DNA from: Cryptomeria japonica
Lineage: Eukaryota; Streptophyta; Pinopsida; Cupressales; Cupressaceae
DNA: 64,000 nt
Reading direction: 5' to 3'
Assembly: GCF_030272615.1 (NCBI RefSeq)
Contig: NC_081409.1
Location: 26,793,406 to 26,857,405, forward strand
The notes below the pieces were generated by a model. It was not told the DNA's origin. It saw only the letters and a list, made by a program, of their open reading frames with translations, and ran no database searches. This document shows, piece after piece, positions 49,011 through 61,800 of the stretch. Numbering within the stretch: the first letter of the stretch is position 1; each line of letters begins with the position of its first letter. The translations under genes and the position numbers were made by a program.

Positions 49011-49538
49011 TTTAATTTTAAAAATATGTTATATGTTACGTATTATATAATACAATATTAATATTATATTATATAATACAATATTATATTATATAATATA
49101 ATATTATTAATATTATATTATATAATATGATATTTATATATCATATTATATAATATAATATTAATAATATTATATTATATAATATAATATTGTATTATAT
49201 AATATATAATATAATACAATATTATATTATATATTATATAATATTATATTATATTATATTATATATTATATAATATTGTATTATTATATAATATATAATA
49301 TAATATAATATAATATAATATAATACATATTATATAATATTGTATTATATTATATAATATAATATTATATTATATTATATTATATTATATATTATAATAT
49401 ATATAATATAATACAATACGTATTATATAATATAATAATATATTATATAATATATTATATTATTATATTATATAATATATTATTATATTATATATGTTAT
49501 TTAAAAATAATTTAAGTGTTGAAATCGGATATCCGATT
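48983..49538. repeat. TA-rich island flanked by two copies of a 16-bp palindrome
   Basis: AATCGGATATCCGATT, a perfect palindrome, lies at 48983-48998 and 49523-49538. Between them about 490 bases are almost entirely A and T, made of TATTATATAATA-type units that are themselves palindromic. No gene. Confidence 0.9.
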
Positions 49539-49845
49539 TTTTGAGACTTTTATATTTCAACAGTGACAGTCCCGTGAGTCATTTTTAACTCACGGGTCGC
49601 GCGAATTCGTCAAAATCCGATATTCGTTGTTTTGACAAAAAATTGCTAAAAAATAGATTTAGAGGTAAGAATTTTGTCGTTTTGAATCATTTTCATTCAT
49701 TTTTTGTATTTTTTGTGAATGTTTATTTGATTTTTCATTGAAAAAATGGTTTTTTTTCATGAAAACTAGGTTTTTTTTAAATCAAATACCTGATTGTTTA
49801 AATTTTTTAACTAAATTTAATTGTTTACATTCAATTAGGTTAAAA

Positions 49846-51769
49846 ATGGGGGATAACAATGAAAACACTGACCAACCACAACTGCAACAACCAAACCCTC
49901 ATTTGCCAAACCCCCCCTCAATTCAAGATTTGATTGCACAAAATTTGAATGAATTGAGGGGGATTGCAGAAGTATATCGTAGGATCCCTCGTCTAAACCC
50001 ATTGTTTGATCCTCTCACGTCGATCGTAAAAAGTATGGAAACCATGATTGAGGAGCACGATGCCGCCCTTTTGTGGCGAGATTCTATGAAGGAAAAATAT
50101 GCAAATGGCTTGTCGTATAAGGATATCAAGGATCTTGAGATATCCAAAGCCGAAATCGCCTCATTGTTTGTCAATCCCCGTACTGGTCAGCCCGTAGATC
50201 CCAAAAAAATAAAATTTTCTATCAAATGGTGCACAAATGATGGGATTGTGAAAAACTTTTGGGATCGTTGGTGGATGGTTTTCGACAAAACACCCAACAA
50301 CAATCTTGATATCCCCTTCTATTTCATAAAAAAATTGTATGCTGAGTTTGTTTTACACAAACATGTGAACTACTTTGACATCCAACCTTTCCAGGGTGTA
50401 GGTTTAGGTATGCCCCAAAATAGACCTGGGGTAGTCAGAGTAGTCCAGGGCCCATATGTCCCCCCTCCTCTAGTTGATCCCCCACCTGCAGTTTAGCATC
50501 CTGATATCATTTGTGAGGCGGCTTCAAGGACCATATCGGTTATTCACTCTTTGAGTAGCCTTTTGGTTTCTCAGGCTGCGTCAGTAGCTCAACCTACTCT
50601 TGATGGTAGTGGTGCATCCGGTGCCGGTGACACATCATCCTCGGCTCCACACATATGCATGCCCCATAGTTGTGTCATGTGTGGGCACGTATGCTTGGGT
50701 CTAGTTGGACAACCCGTTGATCCTGTTGTGGACAATGCAGATTACGAGGTGCATGAGATGCATGATGCACCAGAGGTTATTACACAAACTGGAGGATACC
50801 CTGAGGAGTCATCACATGCTAGAAGCGAGGAGGCACCGTCATCATACATTGATGATGTATTGGTAAGATTTGTGTTTTCACAATTCATGTTATATTTTAA
50901 TTAAATATTTATAAATTAGATAATTTAAGTACTAATTTTTATTTACATGGTCTATTTAACAGTTGATGACCGAGGATGAGTTGAGACAGATTCAGGAGGG
51001 CACCTTGTTGGCCATTTCGTTTGGCCTCGATAGCTTGACAGTACATTTATTATTGCACCTAGTCGTTTGTATTTTATTGTACATACATGCTCATCATTTA
51101 TATTTGGATTAATTAGATTATGTAGTAACTTGCATGTATATCTTATTTTACTCTTGTAGGAGACAAGCAGCACAAGTGCGGTGCAGTGTGATCTAGGATC
51201 TGGTAGTGCAATTGGAGACAAGGGAAAGGTAATTGAATGCAAATATGATTGAATGAATAGTTTAAATAACTTATTGTGATTATACATGTCTAGACATAGA
51301 TTGATAGTTTCATATACTTGTTGTGTATATATATAGAGAACTCTTGGCTTCACATCCTTGATGACTACACCCAGTATACCTGAAGAAGAAGAAGAGATGC
51401 CCCGAGTAGATGTGTGTTTATTTTATTATTTGATTAGTAGATATAATTTGTTATTATCAGTGACAATTATATGCTAACTTGTATCAATCTCATGTTTCTG
51501 AACATATGTAGGTTGTGTATCAAAATATTCAAAACATACCTCCTCTACCAAAGACATACATCAAGAGTCCTGCAAAGCTGAAGAGAAAATGTGGAGATGA
51601 GGTAAACATGAATAGTTCAATTAAATAGTTCATTTTTATGTTAACTTTTTGAATGTGAATTATATAATATAACTAATATTAATCGTGGTTTGTTTTTCTT
51701 GTGCAGGATCCTTCAGAGCCAAGCAGTGCGGCGAAGAGGATCAATTTTGATGATCCATCAGCAACTTAG
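49846..51769 (+). pseudogene. Six-exon gene of unknown function (one premature stop)
   Basis: Exons 49846-50862, 50963-51040, 51160-51228, 51337-51411, 51512-51601 and 51707-51769 give 464 codons ending in TAG. All five introns are phase 0 with good GT and AG sites. A further intron may end at ATTAG|GTTAAAAATG just before the start. The single defect is TAG at 50494-50496 (VDPPPAV|HPDIICE), one C-to-T change from CAG. The N-terminus has a Gln/Asn/Pro stretch then a helical region (IQDLIAQNLNELRGIAEVYR) and WCTNDGIVKNFWDRWWMVFD. A Cys/His cluster HICMPHSCVMCGHVC could bind metal, and KLKRK plus KR near the end resemble a nuclear signal. I do not recognise the family; a transposon-borne accessory gene is possible. 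Confidence 0.65.
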
Positions 51770-52049
51770 GATGTTATAGATAGTTTTGGGATGCTTACAT
51801 GTCTAGTTGGCATGTATATTTTGTATATGGACATACATTCACGTATTTAGACATACATTTTGGTTCAGTTGGTGTTTATGTCATATTTGTGTATGGACAT
51901 ACATTTGTAATCATTCGACATGTTTATATATACAGAAGTTGATATTCGATCATATAAATTGTTGCTCATCTGTGTGTGGTGTTATCATGGAAATCTTTAA
52001 TCTTCATTCCAATAATTAACAATGGTTAATAATGGCTATTTAATGAACA
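51770..52049. other. 3' flank of the six-exon gene
   Basis: Probable 3' UTR: T-rich with repeated GGACATACATT-type phrases (51830-51905). No gene. Confidence 0.35.
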
Positions 52050-52209
52050 ATACAATTCATTTCATTTCATCGTAAGTGTTGTTTTTATAATGAACAATAT
52101 AATTCATTTAATGAACAATACAATACAATTTATTTAATGAACAATACAATTCATTTAATCAACAATACAATACAATTCATTCAATGAACAATATAATTCA
52201 TTTAATGAA
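52050..52209. repeat. Minisatellite of AATGAACAATACAATTCATTT type
   Basis: About six imperfect copies of TTTAATGAACAATACAATTC, 20-35 bp apart, directly before the satellite array. Confidence 0.75.
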
Positions 52210-54780
52210 TAATACCCTACGCATGCTCCTATTTTGCCCCCCCACTCGATCGAACGCTCGGGGTCATACCCTACCGGCGTCGTCCCTTGAGCGCCCTAAG
52301 TGCTCAAAATTGTCAAACTTTGACGGGCCCTAACTCGGAATCTGTGGCACCTGTGAATGATCCGTTTGAACCTATGGGGCCACGAGAGGGGTCCCTACAA
52401 AATCCTATCTCGGTATTTCAAGTTGCCCTGTGGTTTTATTAGGGCAATAATTTTTTGGTTGGCGAAAAAATCGTCAGTCTCACTCAATGGAATGTTGTCA
52501 CATGGTCGATTTCTCGTTCAGCTCGTCACGATGATGAACCGTCAGCTCTGACATGTCCAGTTAGGCATTATTACCCTACACATGCTCCTATTTTTCCCCC
52601 CCACTCGATCGAACGCTCGGGGTCATACCCTATCGGCGTCGTCCCTTGAGCGCCCTAAGTGCTCAAAATTGTCAAACTTTGACGGGCCCTAACTCAAAAT
52701 CCGTGGCACCTGTGAATGATCTGTTTGAACCTACGGGGCCATGAGAGAGGTCCCTACAAAAGCCTATCTCGATTTTTCAAGTTTCCCTATGGTTTTATTA
52801 GGGCAGCAATTTTTCAGTTGGCAAAAAAATCGTCAGTCTCACTCAATGGAATGTTGTCGCGTGGCCAATTTCTCGTTCAACTCGTCGCGATGACGAAGCG
52901 TCAGCTCCGACATGTCTAATTAGGCATTATTACCCTACACATGCTCCTGTTTTGCCCCCCCCACTCGATCGAACGCTCGAGGTCATACCCTACCGGCGTT
53001 GTCCCTTGAGCGCCCTAAGTGCTCAAAATTGTCAAACTTTGACGGGCCCTAACTCGGAATCCGTGGCACCTGTGAATGATTTGTTTGAACCTACGGGGCC
53101 ATGAGAGAGGTCCCTACAAAAGCCTATCTCGGTTTTTCAAGTTGCCCTACAGTTTTATTAGGGCAGCAATTTTTCGGTTGGCAAAAAAATCATCAGTCTC
53201 ACTCAATGGAATGTTGTCGCGTGGTCGATTTCTCGTTCAGCTCGTCGCGATGACGAACCATCGGCTCCGACATGTCCAGTTAGGCATTATTACCATACGC
53301 ATGCTCTTGTTTTGCCCCCTCACTCGATCGAACGCTCGGGGTCATACCCTACCAGCGTCGTCCCTTGAGTGCCCTAAGTGCTCAAAATTGTCAAACTTTG
53401 ATGGGCCCTAACTCGAAATCTGTGGCACCTGTGAACGATCTGTTTGAACCTACGGGGCCATGAGATAGGTCCCTACAAAAGCCTATCTCGGTTTTTCAAT
53501 TTGCCCTACAGTTTTATTAGGGCAGTAATTTTTCGGTTGGCGAAAAAATCGTCAATCTCACTCAATGGAATGTTGTCGCGTGGCCGATTTCTCGTTCTGC
53601 TCATCGCGATGACGAACCATCAGCTCTGACATGTCCAGTTAGGCATTATTACCCTACGCATGCTCTTGTTTTTCCCCCCCACTCGATCGAACGCTCGGGG
53701 TCATACCCTACCGGCGTCGTCCCTTGAGCGCCCTAAGTGCTCAAAATTGTCAAACTTTGACGGGCCCTAACTCAGAATCCGTGGCACCTGCGAATGATCT
53801 GCTTGAACCTACGATGCCACAAGAGAGGTACCTACAAAAGCCTATCTCAGTTTTTCAAGTTGCCCTATGGTTTTATTAGGGCAACAATTTTTCGGTTGGC
53901 AAAAAAATCGTCAGTCTCACTCAATGGAATGTTGTCGCGTGGCTGATTTCTCATTCTGCTCATCATGATGATGAACCGTCAGCTCTGACATGTCCAGTTA
54001 GGCATTATTACCCTACGCATGCTCCTGTTTTGCCCCCCCACTCGACCGAACGCTCGGTCATACCCTACTGGTGTCATCCCTTGAGCGCCCTAAGTGCTCA
54101 AAATTGTCAAACTTTGACGGGCCCTAACTCAAAATTCGTGGCCCGTGCGAATGATCCGTTTGAACCTACGGGGCCACGAGAGAGGTCCGTACAAAATTCT
54201 ATCTCAATTTTTCAAGTTGCCCTATGGTTTTATTAGGGCAGCAATTTTTCAGTTGGCAAAAAAATCGTCAATCTCACTCAATGGAATGTTGTCGCGTGGT
54301 CGATTTCTCGTTCAGCTCGTCGCGATGACGAACTGTCAGCTCTGACATGTCCAGTTAGGTATTATTACCCTACGTATGCTCCTATTTTTCCCCCACACTC
54401 GATCGAACGCCCTACCGGTGTCGTCCCTTGAGCGCCCTAAGTGCTCAAAATTGTCAAACTTTGACAGGCCCTAACTCAAAATCTGTGGTACCTGTAAATG
54501 ATCTGTTTGAACCTACGGGGCCACGAGAGAGGTCCCTACAAAAGCCTATCTCAGTTTTTCAAGCTACCCTACGGTTTTATTAGGGCAGCAATTTTTTGGT
54601 TGGCAAAAAAATCGCCAGTCTCACTCAATGGAATGTTGTCGCGTGGCCGATTTCTCGTTCTGCTCGTCGCGATGACAAACTGTCGGCTCCGACATGTCCA
54701 GTTAGGCATTATTACCCTACGCATGCTCCTGTTTTTCCCCCCCACTCAATCAAACACTCGGGGTCATACCCTACGCATGT
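52210..54780. repeat. Satellite array, 359-bp unit, about seven copies
   Basis: The landmark ACTCGATCGAACGCTC (or a variant) lies at 52244, 52603, 52963, 53322, 53681, 54040, 54397 and 54744, so the period is 359-360 bp, falling to 357 and 347 at the right end. Units are GC-richer than the surroundings, carry a C-run (GCCCCCCC), and are edited at CpG sites (CG versus CA or TG between units). Each unit contains an open stretch of about 66 codons (for example GPYKSLSRFFKLPYGFIRAA), but 359 is not a multiple of three and no start or splice context supports translation. Confidence 0.95.
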
Positions 54781-56368
54781 GACATCCATGAGAGAAAAGC
54801 TTCATTTTATCTCAATACAGTTGTACCTATTTCATTATTAGAAAAAATAAATATACAAAGATCTGTTATTAGTATCCTCTATATTATGGATTTGAATTGA
54901 TGTTCTCAATTAGTTATTATTTGTTCAGCTTTTCTTCATAAGGCACATCCATGTGGTGGTTATCATATCAGGACAACCATCCATGACTTTCAAAGTAATT
55001 CATATTTATTCCTACACCTCACACTCACAAGATTAATAATGAAATGACATTTATGATTCATCAAATGCTGACAAAGTATAATCAAATTTCAACTTCAAGA
55101 TGTATACAACATATCATATTCAACTTCAAGATGCATACAACTTATCATATTCAAGCTCAAGCCAACCACCACTTGGATATTATTATATGTTGATTAAAGT
55201 AAAATACATGTTATAAAACCATATACTCTTACAAAAAAGCCATCATAGACCATCTATGTCGATTAAAGTACAATTCATTTGTAACAGGGGCACACTCACA
55301 ATCTGAAGTTGCAAAGCCCTGTGGGAAGCATCAAATTAGAAATTTACTAATCTAACTCACACTACTGTCAAAAGCATCAAAGATGCTACTGCTAGAGAAC
55401 ACCATGCTCCATTGTGGAGAGAATATTAGGTGCATCTGATGTCAGCGTCTGAAAATGAAACAATGTTATTCAATTGCCAAAATCTAACTGACTTTATTTT
55501 ATAAACCATTAATGAATAAAAATAGACAAGGTTACTTGAGTGAAAGTTCGATGACCACCTTGACTAGTAGGTGTTGATGTTGAAGGCCCAACATTAACAA
55601 ATGTCAAATGTCAAATGTTTGATTCAACAGACCACCTTGACCATCAATGTCAAATGTTTGATTCAATAGATCATCTGTCATGACAATTTGATCCACTGCA
55701 GATGTGTCTTGGCCACATGCATTTGAATCATCTTCATGATAATAAACACAACAAGACCCACAATTTAATCTCATTAATGCACAAAGGAATATGTACCATC
55801 ACCAAGAGAGGGTCTTGTCAATGACGAATGATCTAGCATGAACCTGTATTTTTAAGAATTGTTAGTCTACACATAAAATGCATGGATGAACATAAAGGAT
55901 TTATGACAATCACTTCAACTGAAATGCATGATAATAAATGAAAAGGTGGGATTATATACCATAAAAATATGTCCCTTCGAATTATATCAATAAAACCCAC
56001 TATGTTGACGCAAAAATCGTAATGTGATACTGTTGTATATCATCAAAAAAGACCTTCATGAGCATAAAGGTTATGTGATAATTATATCATAAAAAATTAT
56101 CAAATAGTGTTGTCTAATAGCAAAAATTGTAAAGCTCATCAAATGCATGATAATAAGTCATGTTGCAAAAATACGTCCCTTCCAATTATATCGAGTGTAC
56201 TCGCTATGTGCATGCAAAAACCGTGTTGCCAAAAAAAAATGTTCCTCAATAGACCTACATTTTGAACACATCCTTAATATACACGTAACAAACTTGAACA
56301 TTAAGGTTTAATGATCATTGTTTGAAATGAAATGCATGATAAAAAAATAAGGCACCATTAAAGACCTA
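54781..56368. other. Non-coding DNA with short duplications
   Basis: Contains local duplications: TTCAACTTCAAGATG (three near copies, 55086-55150), TGTCAAATGTTTGATTCAA (55608-55665), and a diverged repeat with ATACGTCCCTTCCAATTATA near 55970 and 56170. No gene supported. Confidence 0.45.
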
Positions 56369-57790
56369 CTACTCAAGTGTGCCTGAAGGGTCATCTCTTT
56401 GTTTAAGAGTATCCAGTATTGCTTCATGATCAGCAATAGTCATTGTCCATAGCTCTTTGGTCTTCAATTTTACTTGATGCTTCAACAACTTGACATTTGT
56501 AGCTATAATAAGGTGTGAATACATTATAATGGTTTTGTGTCTCTCATAGTCTTTAAATGCAGGTATGCCATTCTTTCTAATCATGTATGTTCGCAGCCAA
56601 GTTCCCACAACAACAACTGAACCTGTAGGATATGTGAACCCATCATCATCTGTCACTGGTTGTGTTAGCTTTTGTTTTCCCTATACACATCGTGCCAACC
56701 AATATTCTGATCTCTCTTCATTCCCTTGCGGTGCAACAACTGCAAAAACATGTCATGGTTGTACAAGATCTGATAGATGATCATATACTCAAGTGAACTT
56801 TCCATGTCATCGTTTGACAAGGATATTGTTTGAGATAAAGGAGTTAGATAGTGGGGAACCCACGTATCAACCCACTCACTTGACTCGCACTGATCCCAAT
56901 CACACCGAACACAACTCCGACAAAAACAAGCCAACACTCGTGTCCAAATGGTCCATGTACTTGCATCTGAGCTGAGAAATGAATGCATCTTTGAAGAATC
57001 TTTAATTGTTTGACAATCCAATCTATCTCCCATTGTTCCCTCCTCAACCAACCAAAAGAATCTGCTCACTACTGAATCAAGAGTACCTCCATGTGACAAT
57101 GTTGAACTACACCAATCAACAATAGAACGTGCATCAAAGAAATTTACACTTGAAATCCTCAACTGCTTCTTAACTAGAGCTCTCTTCAAACATGCACCTG
57201 CTCCATCATGCTCTCCCTTCCCATGCCTCGCCTCAAAAAAACACCAACTATGAGGTATACGCCTCTCCACATGCATTCTACTCAACCAATAAAACATACA
57301 GGCATTCTTGAATTGACCCGTACAGTTATCTGACCATATTATATGTCGGTCAATTGCAATATCTTTCTCATGTAAGAACTCAAAAAAATTCTCAAAAGAA
57401 TGTTGCACATACTCGGAGGAGTGTGATCTATCATCACTCATATAAAAATGACACTCCTTGATTATCTTCCTGTCCTCTTCTGTACTATCAGGAGCATGTC
57501 TATATGTAATGTGAACAAAAATAGCAATCTGGACTGAATTGTAGTACTGAGACTGTACCTCATTCTATGGTTGCAATGTATAGTTCTCTGCAAAATCAAC
57601 CACCGATACAATAGTGCCAATTGGGAAAGAGTTCTTACACATCCTGAACTATTGATCCAACCACTAAGACCTATGGGTGTGCCTTGCATACTTGTAGAAA
57701 AGATTTTCCTTAAAATCCAAAATAAAATCAGCAATACTCACTTCTCTTGAGACTAATTCGCATCTAGAACCTTGTTGACGTGTATTTTGT
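56369..57790 (-). pseudogene. DDE-type transposase-like gene, broken
   Basis: On the minus strand, REVSIADFILDFKENLFYKY (about 57750) is followed by two stops, then SVVDFAENYTLQP (stop 57565-57567) and, in the same frame, NEVQSQYYNSVQIAIFVHIT, HIIWSDNCTGQFKNACMFYW and FFEARHGKGEHDGAGACLKR. Conserved acidic residues in VDFAENY, SDNC and GEHDGAG, spaced like a DDE/D catalytic triad, suggest a cut-and-paste transposase. After a frameshift near 56660, a C-terminal part (VTDDDGFTYPTGSVVVVGTW) runs to 56369. I cannot name the superfamily. Three stops and a shift make it inactive. The six-exon gene at 49.8 kb could be its partner ORF, but no terminal inverted repeats were found. Confidence 0.55.
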
Positions 57791-58804
57791 ACACAATCAT
57801 ACACAGAATAAAATACCCAAGGGTACCTTATCCTCTCTTGAATAAAATCTCTAACTGCTAAGGATATCGCAAGAAGGATCAGTTAGGGTGACTTCAATGT
57901 TCTTTTAAGTAGGGTCTCTACGTGTGGATAAGCACCAGTGGTCGTTGTGATTGCTGTGTCATCAAGGGGCCTTACGTTTCCGAAGTAGAATTTCCTAAAC
58001 TAAACGAATTCTCAAAAAGATCAAAAGAGTAGGGCTTGCAAGAGATCTAGTCTAATCTAACCCTAAGAATGACTCAATGTGGACGAGACTTGGCAAGATT
58101 CTACCAACTTCAATATTGCCATAAAATAACAACTCAATTGAAATTGATGCGATCTTCTAAGGTAACAAATGATTTTCAATTCACCAAGGATCATAGACAC
58201 TACCACAAAGGCACATATCCAAGATACAACAATGATTGAAGGTTTAAGTGATTCAAGTTTATCCAGTTGACCACGCAAGGCGTTCCTACAATCAGCAAGA
58301 AGCTAGTGGTTTGGAATATGAATCTCACCAAAGATCAAGCCCAACACTTAGTCCTTCAAACTTAAATACTACTTTGACTGAGAATGATTCAAGAAAGTAA
58401 ACAACCATGAAGATAACCATAAGAATTGCAATAAAACACCATAACTTCAATATTTTATTGATCTCAAAGCCATCATGAACAACAATTGTTTGAAATTCCC
58501 TCTTCAAAGCTCAATCTTGCTACAAAATACTTGCTTCTATCAAATTACTAATCTCTAATCACTAATGTTGATCTCTCATCCTAAAATGAAAAGGAATGAG
58601 GGTATATATAGCATCCTCAATTACAATGAACGGTCCAGATCAAAAAGAAGATCAATGGCCAAGATTATGACACCTAAACCCTAATTAGGGTTTATTACAA
58701 ATAGCCCCCTTTTTACTGAACAATATTAAATGCATAGCCAAATATTAAATTTGGCACGAAAATCTAGGAGACATAGACCAATGATAATTAAGGTGCCACA
58801 TCAT
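57791..58804 (-). other. Non-coding, LTR-like region
   Basis: The minus strand begins TGTTATAGATGATGTGGC at 58812, overlapping the last codons of the next gene, and has a TATA-like run (TATATATA, about 58602-58610). It could be a 3' LTR of the element carrying that gene, but no second copy is seen in the window. No coding region supported. Confidence 0.3.
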
Positions 58805-61800
58805 CTATAACAACCTCTCATCTAGAATCTTATTCCCTTTCCAATGCTCCTTTTTAGCATATGCAATGAATCTAGACACGATTCCTTCGATCTCAGCAAT
58901 TGGAATCTCAGGAAGATTCTTCATTCGTTCTTCTAAGTGAATGACCTGATCGAAAGCCTTGAGAAGAGCAGCATCCCACTCAGGTTCAAATTCCTTGGTC
59001 TTCTCAATCAGGAGCATGGTGGCAAACATCTGATCCCGTTGCTCATTTGTAATAACATTCTCATCTTTGCAAAAGATGATCTTGACTCTATCTTCCAATT
59101 CCTGCAAATCCACATCTGTCTCAACTTCGATCCTCCTGCCAAGAATAGTACGTAGTACCTCAAACACTCTGTCCTGGATCGGGTGGATAACCTCCTCAAC
59201 ATGATTGCATCTAGTACTGATGTCCTCGAAGAGAACTTCCTTCATCTGGAGTAACGTCGACCACTGAAGTAAACTATGAGGTCCTCCATCCATTATCTTT
59301 TCTTGCACTAGGACCTTCCTTGATGTTTGTCTGATTACTTGCAGGACAGGAATGATAACATCCTTAGTATGAGCAAAAGCAGCTACAGTTATCATCAAGT
59401 TGTGGATGACCTCAAGAACCTGAATAGCTCGGTGAATGGTCTGCATCATCCTTGTTGCAAATTCAATAGCAACTGTATGGGATTTGTCAATCCATGAGCT
59501 CATAAGCTGAACCAAACTCCTGACTCTCTCTGCCTCGCCAACTGATTCGAGGGGAAGTGCCTGCGCAGGAGATACTGCTGGATCCTGATGCCTCAAAGGC
59601 TGATTGAGATGGCTAAAATAGCCTCTCCAAGCACTGACCTCTCGCTCTAGCTTCCTATTCTTTTAAATTTCTTCTCTAAGCTTGTCCTTAAGTGCCTCAA
59701 ATGAATCAGTGGCATCATCCAACGTCTGTTTGGCTGTGAGTGGATTAAGCTCAAATGTCTCTACATCATATTCCTCTACGAGGATCTCACCTTCATACTT
59801 GTCCACTGCTGGTGTAGCTATCTGTAATTTCCTGGATCCTGTCTCATCTCTGATCATCTTGGACATCTTGGTAGCCTTCCTCTTCTCTGTCATTTCTTGA
59901 GAATTTCCAACAAGGCTCTCTAAATCAATCACATTATCTTCATCCTCGATCACAATCACCCTTGTTAGTCTCTCTTTTAACCAATCTGGAATGGCAGATC
60001 TTGTTTCTCTAACCTGTATCTCATTAGGCAATGTTTCTTCCTCTCTGAGGGGAGATGTTACTTCATTTTCTTCCTTATCTTCATGTAGCTCATTAGCTTG
60101 GAGAGACCCACTTGGTGACCTTCGAGGTGCCTGTCCTTCTTTATCGTTCTGTACCATTGATTCCATAGACTCCTCTATCTCAAGTGTCCTCTTCTCAGGT
60201 CGAGAAGATGTGTCGGATGAACGATCTCGGTTGGCCTCTGGCTTCCTCTTGGGGGATTCTCTTTTCTTAGGTCTCTCTTTCCTCTTCGAGCCTCTTGGAG
60301 GGGGATTGCCCTCACTTACACTTCGAAGGTTGCCTTCGCTTGCATTTCTGGGATTAGGATTACCCTCACTTACACTTGCTCCTCCTTCAACTGGTCTTTC
60401 TTCCAAAGTGAAAGTCATAGATATGCCCTGCACATCAACCCATCTGCGAGTACAAGACAAGACTGGAGCCATTAAAGCATCTAGATCCACAACCTCGGGT
60501 TCATTCCAATCTAGCCTCACTGATTTTCTTTCTCGATCATAAGATGATTGGAGATGTCTACCACTATCCTAAGCTTGGTCGGCCACTCTGTAAATCTTGC
60601 ATTTCCTGATGAAGTCCAAAGGCAATCTAGAATGCATCTTTCTTTTCACTTCAAGGTCATCCAAGAGATTCATCACAAAGTCCTCTATCTGAAACTCATG
60701 CTTATATTTTCTTCCGACTGTCTCCTCTATATACCCATATGGATCAAAGCTCTCTCTCAAGGCAAAGAATGAAAATTAATATAAAGTTAACTCTTTCTCT
60801 ACATCATCCATGGCTAGAGCATTAGGACATACCTCAACTGAATTCCCTAATATGATAGGCACAGGAACTCCATTTCCATGTCTGTGTCTGAATGCTTTCA
60901 CATAAGCGGCCAACTGTCTCGTTGCCTCAAGTAACACAATTCTGTCTGTTGGATATCTCGGCAACATATAGGGAGGTGAAGGACATCCATGAACTCTAAT
61001 ATATGTAAACTTCTAAAATTGGATGAACCAAGCACTGTACCTCTTTACAAGCTCTTGTGCATCCTGAGATAGCTGATTGTGAATCCCGCCTTGCAATATC
61101 CTGGTGATGTTCATTGTGAATGTATCATTGACTAACTTGTAGTTACTTCCTGGCGGATGATGCAAGTGAACATAGGAATCACAAACTCTGACCTTGCCAG
61201 GTCCTCTTCCAATCACTCCTCTGTGAGGTAGTCCTGCATACTCAAAGCTCCTGATCAAGGCATATATGATATATGAACTCATGTGGAAAGACTTGGTAGC
61301 CTTCAGTCTCCTTAATTGTACGTCCAAGCAATGGCTAATCATTCTAGCCCAATGGATTGTTCCTTTTCCCTGAACTATCACTTGGATGAAGTAGAACATC
61401 CACTTCTCAAAATAGAAGGCTTGAGGAGCCCCTATAACTCGGTTGAGTAATGCTATCAAATCTCTATACTCCTCCTGGAAGTCGATCCTATGTGGTGTGT
61501 TTGGAATCTTGCTCAGGCGAGGACGACTCTTGAGTAACCAATTCTTGTTGATGATGCTTAGGCAAGCGTCTGGATCATCTTCATACATGGACCTGGCTCC
61601 TTCTAAGCTTTTATAAATCATATCTTTATGTTCTGGCAAGTGAAGAGCTTCACTTATAGCCTCCTCTGAAAGATAAGCAAAAGTGTCTCCTTCCTTGGAC
61701 ACTATCGATTTGGACTGTGGATCATAATGGCGAGCACACTCGATCATCAACTCATGGCACTGGATTGCTGGAGGGAAGCCGGCCGCCTTGATAATACCAC

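Noticed and set aside
52357-54782. Repeated 60-110 codon frames in the satellite
   Set aside because: They recur once per 359-bp unit, the unit length breaks the frame between units, and there is no start, splice or codon-use support.
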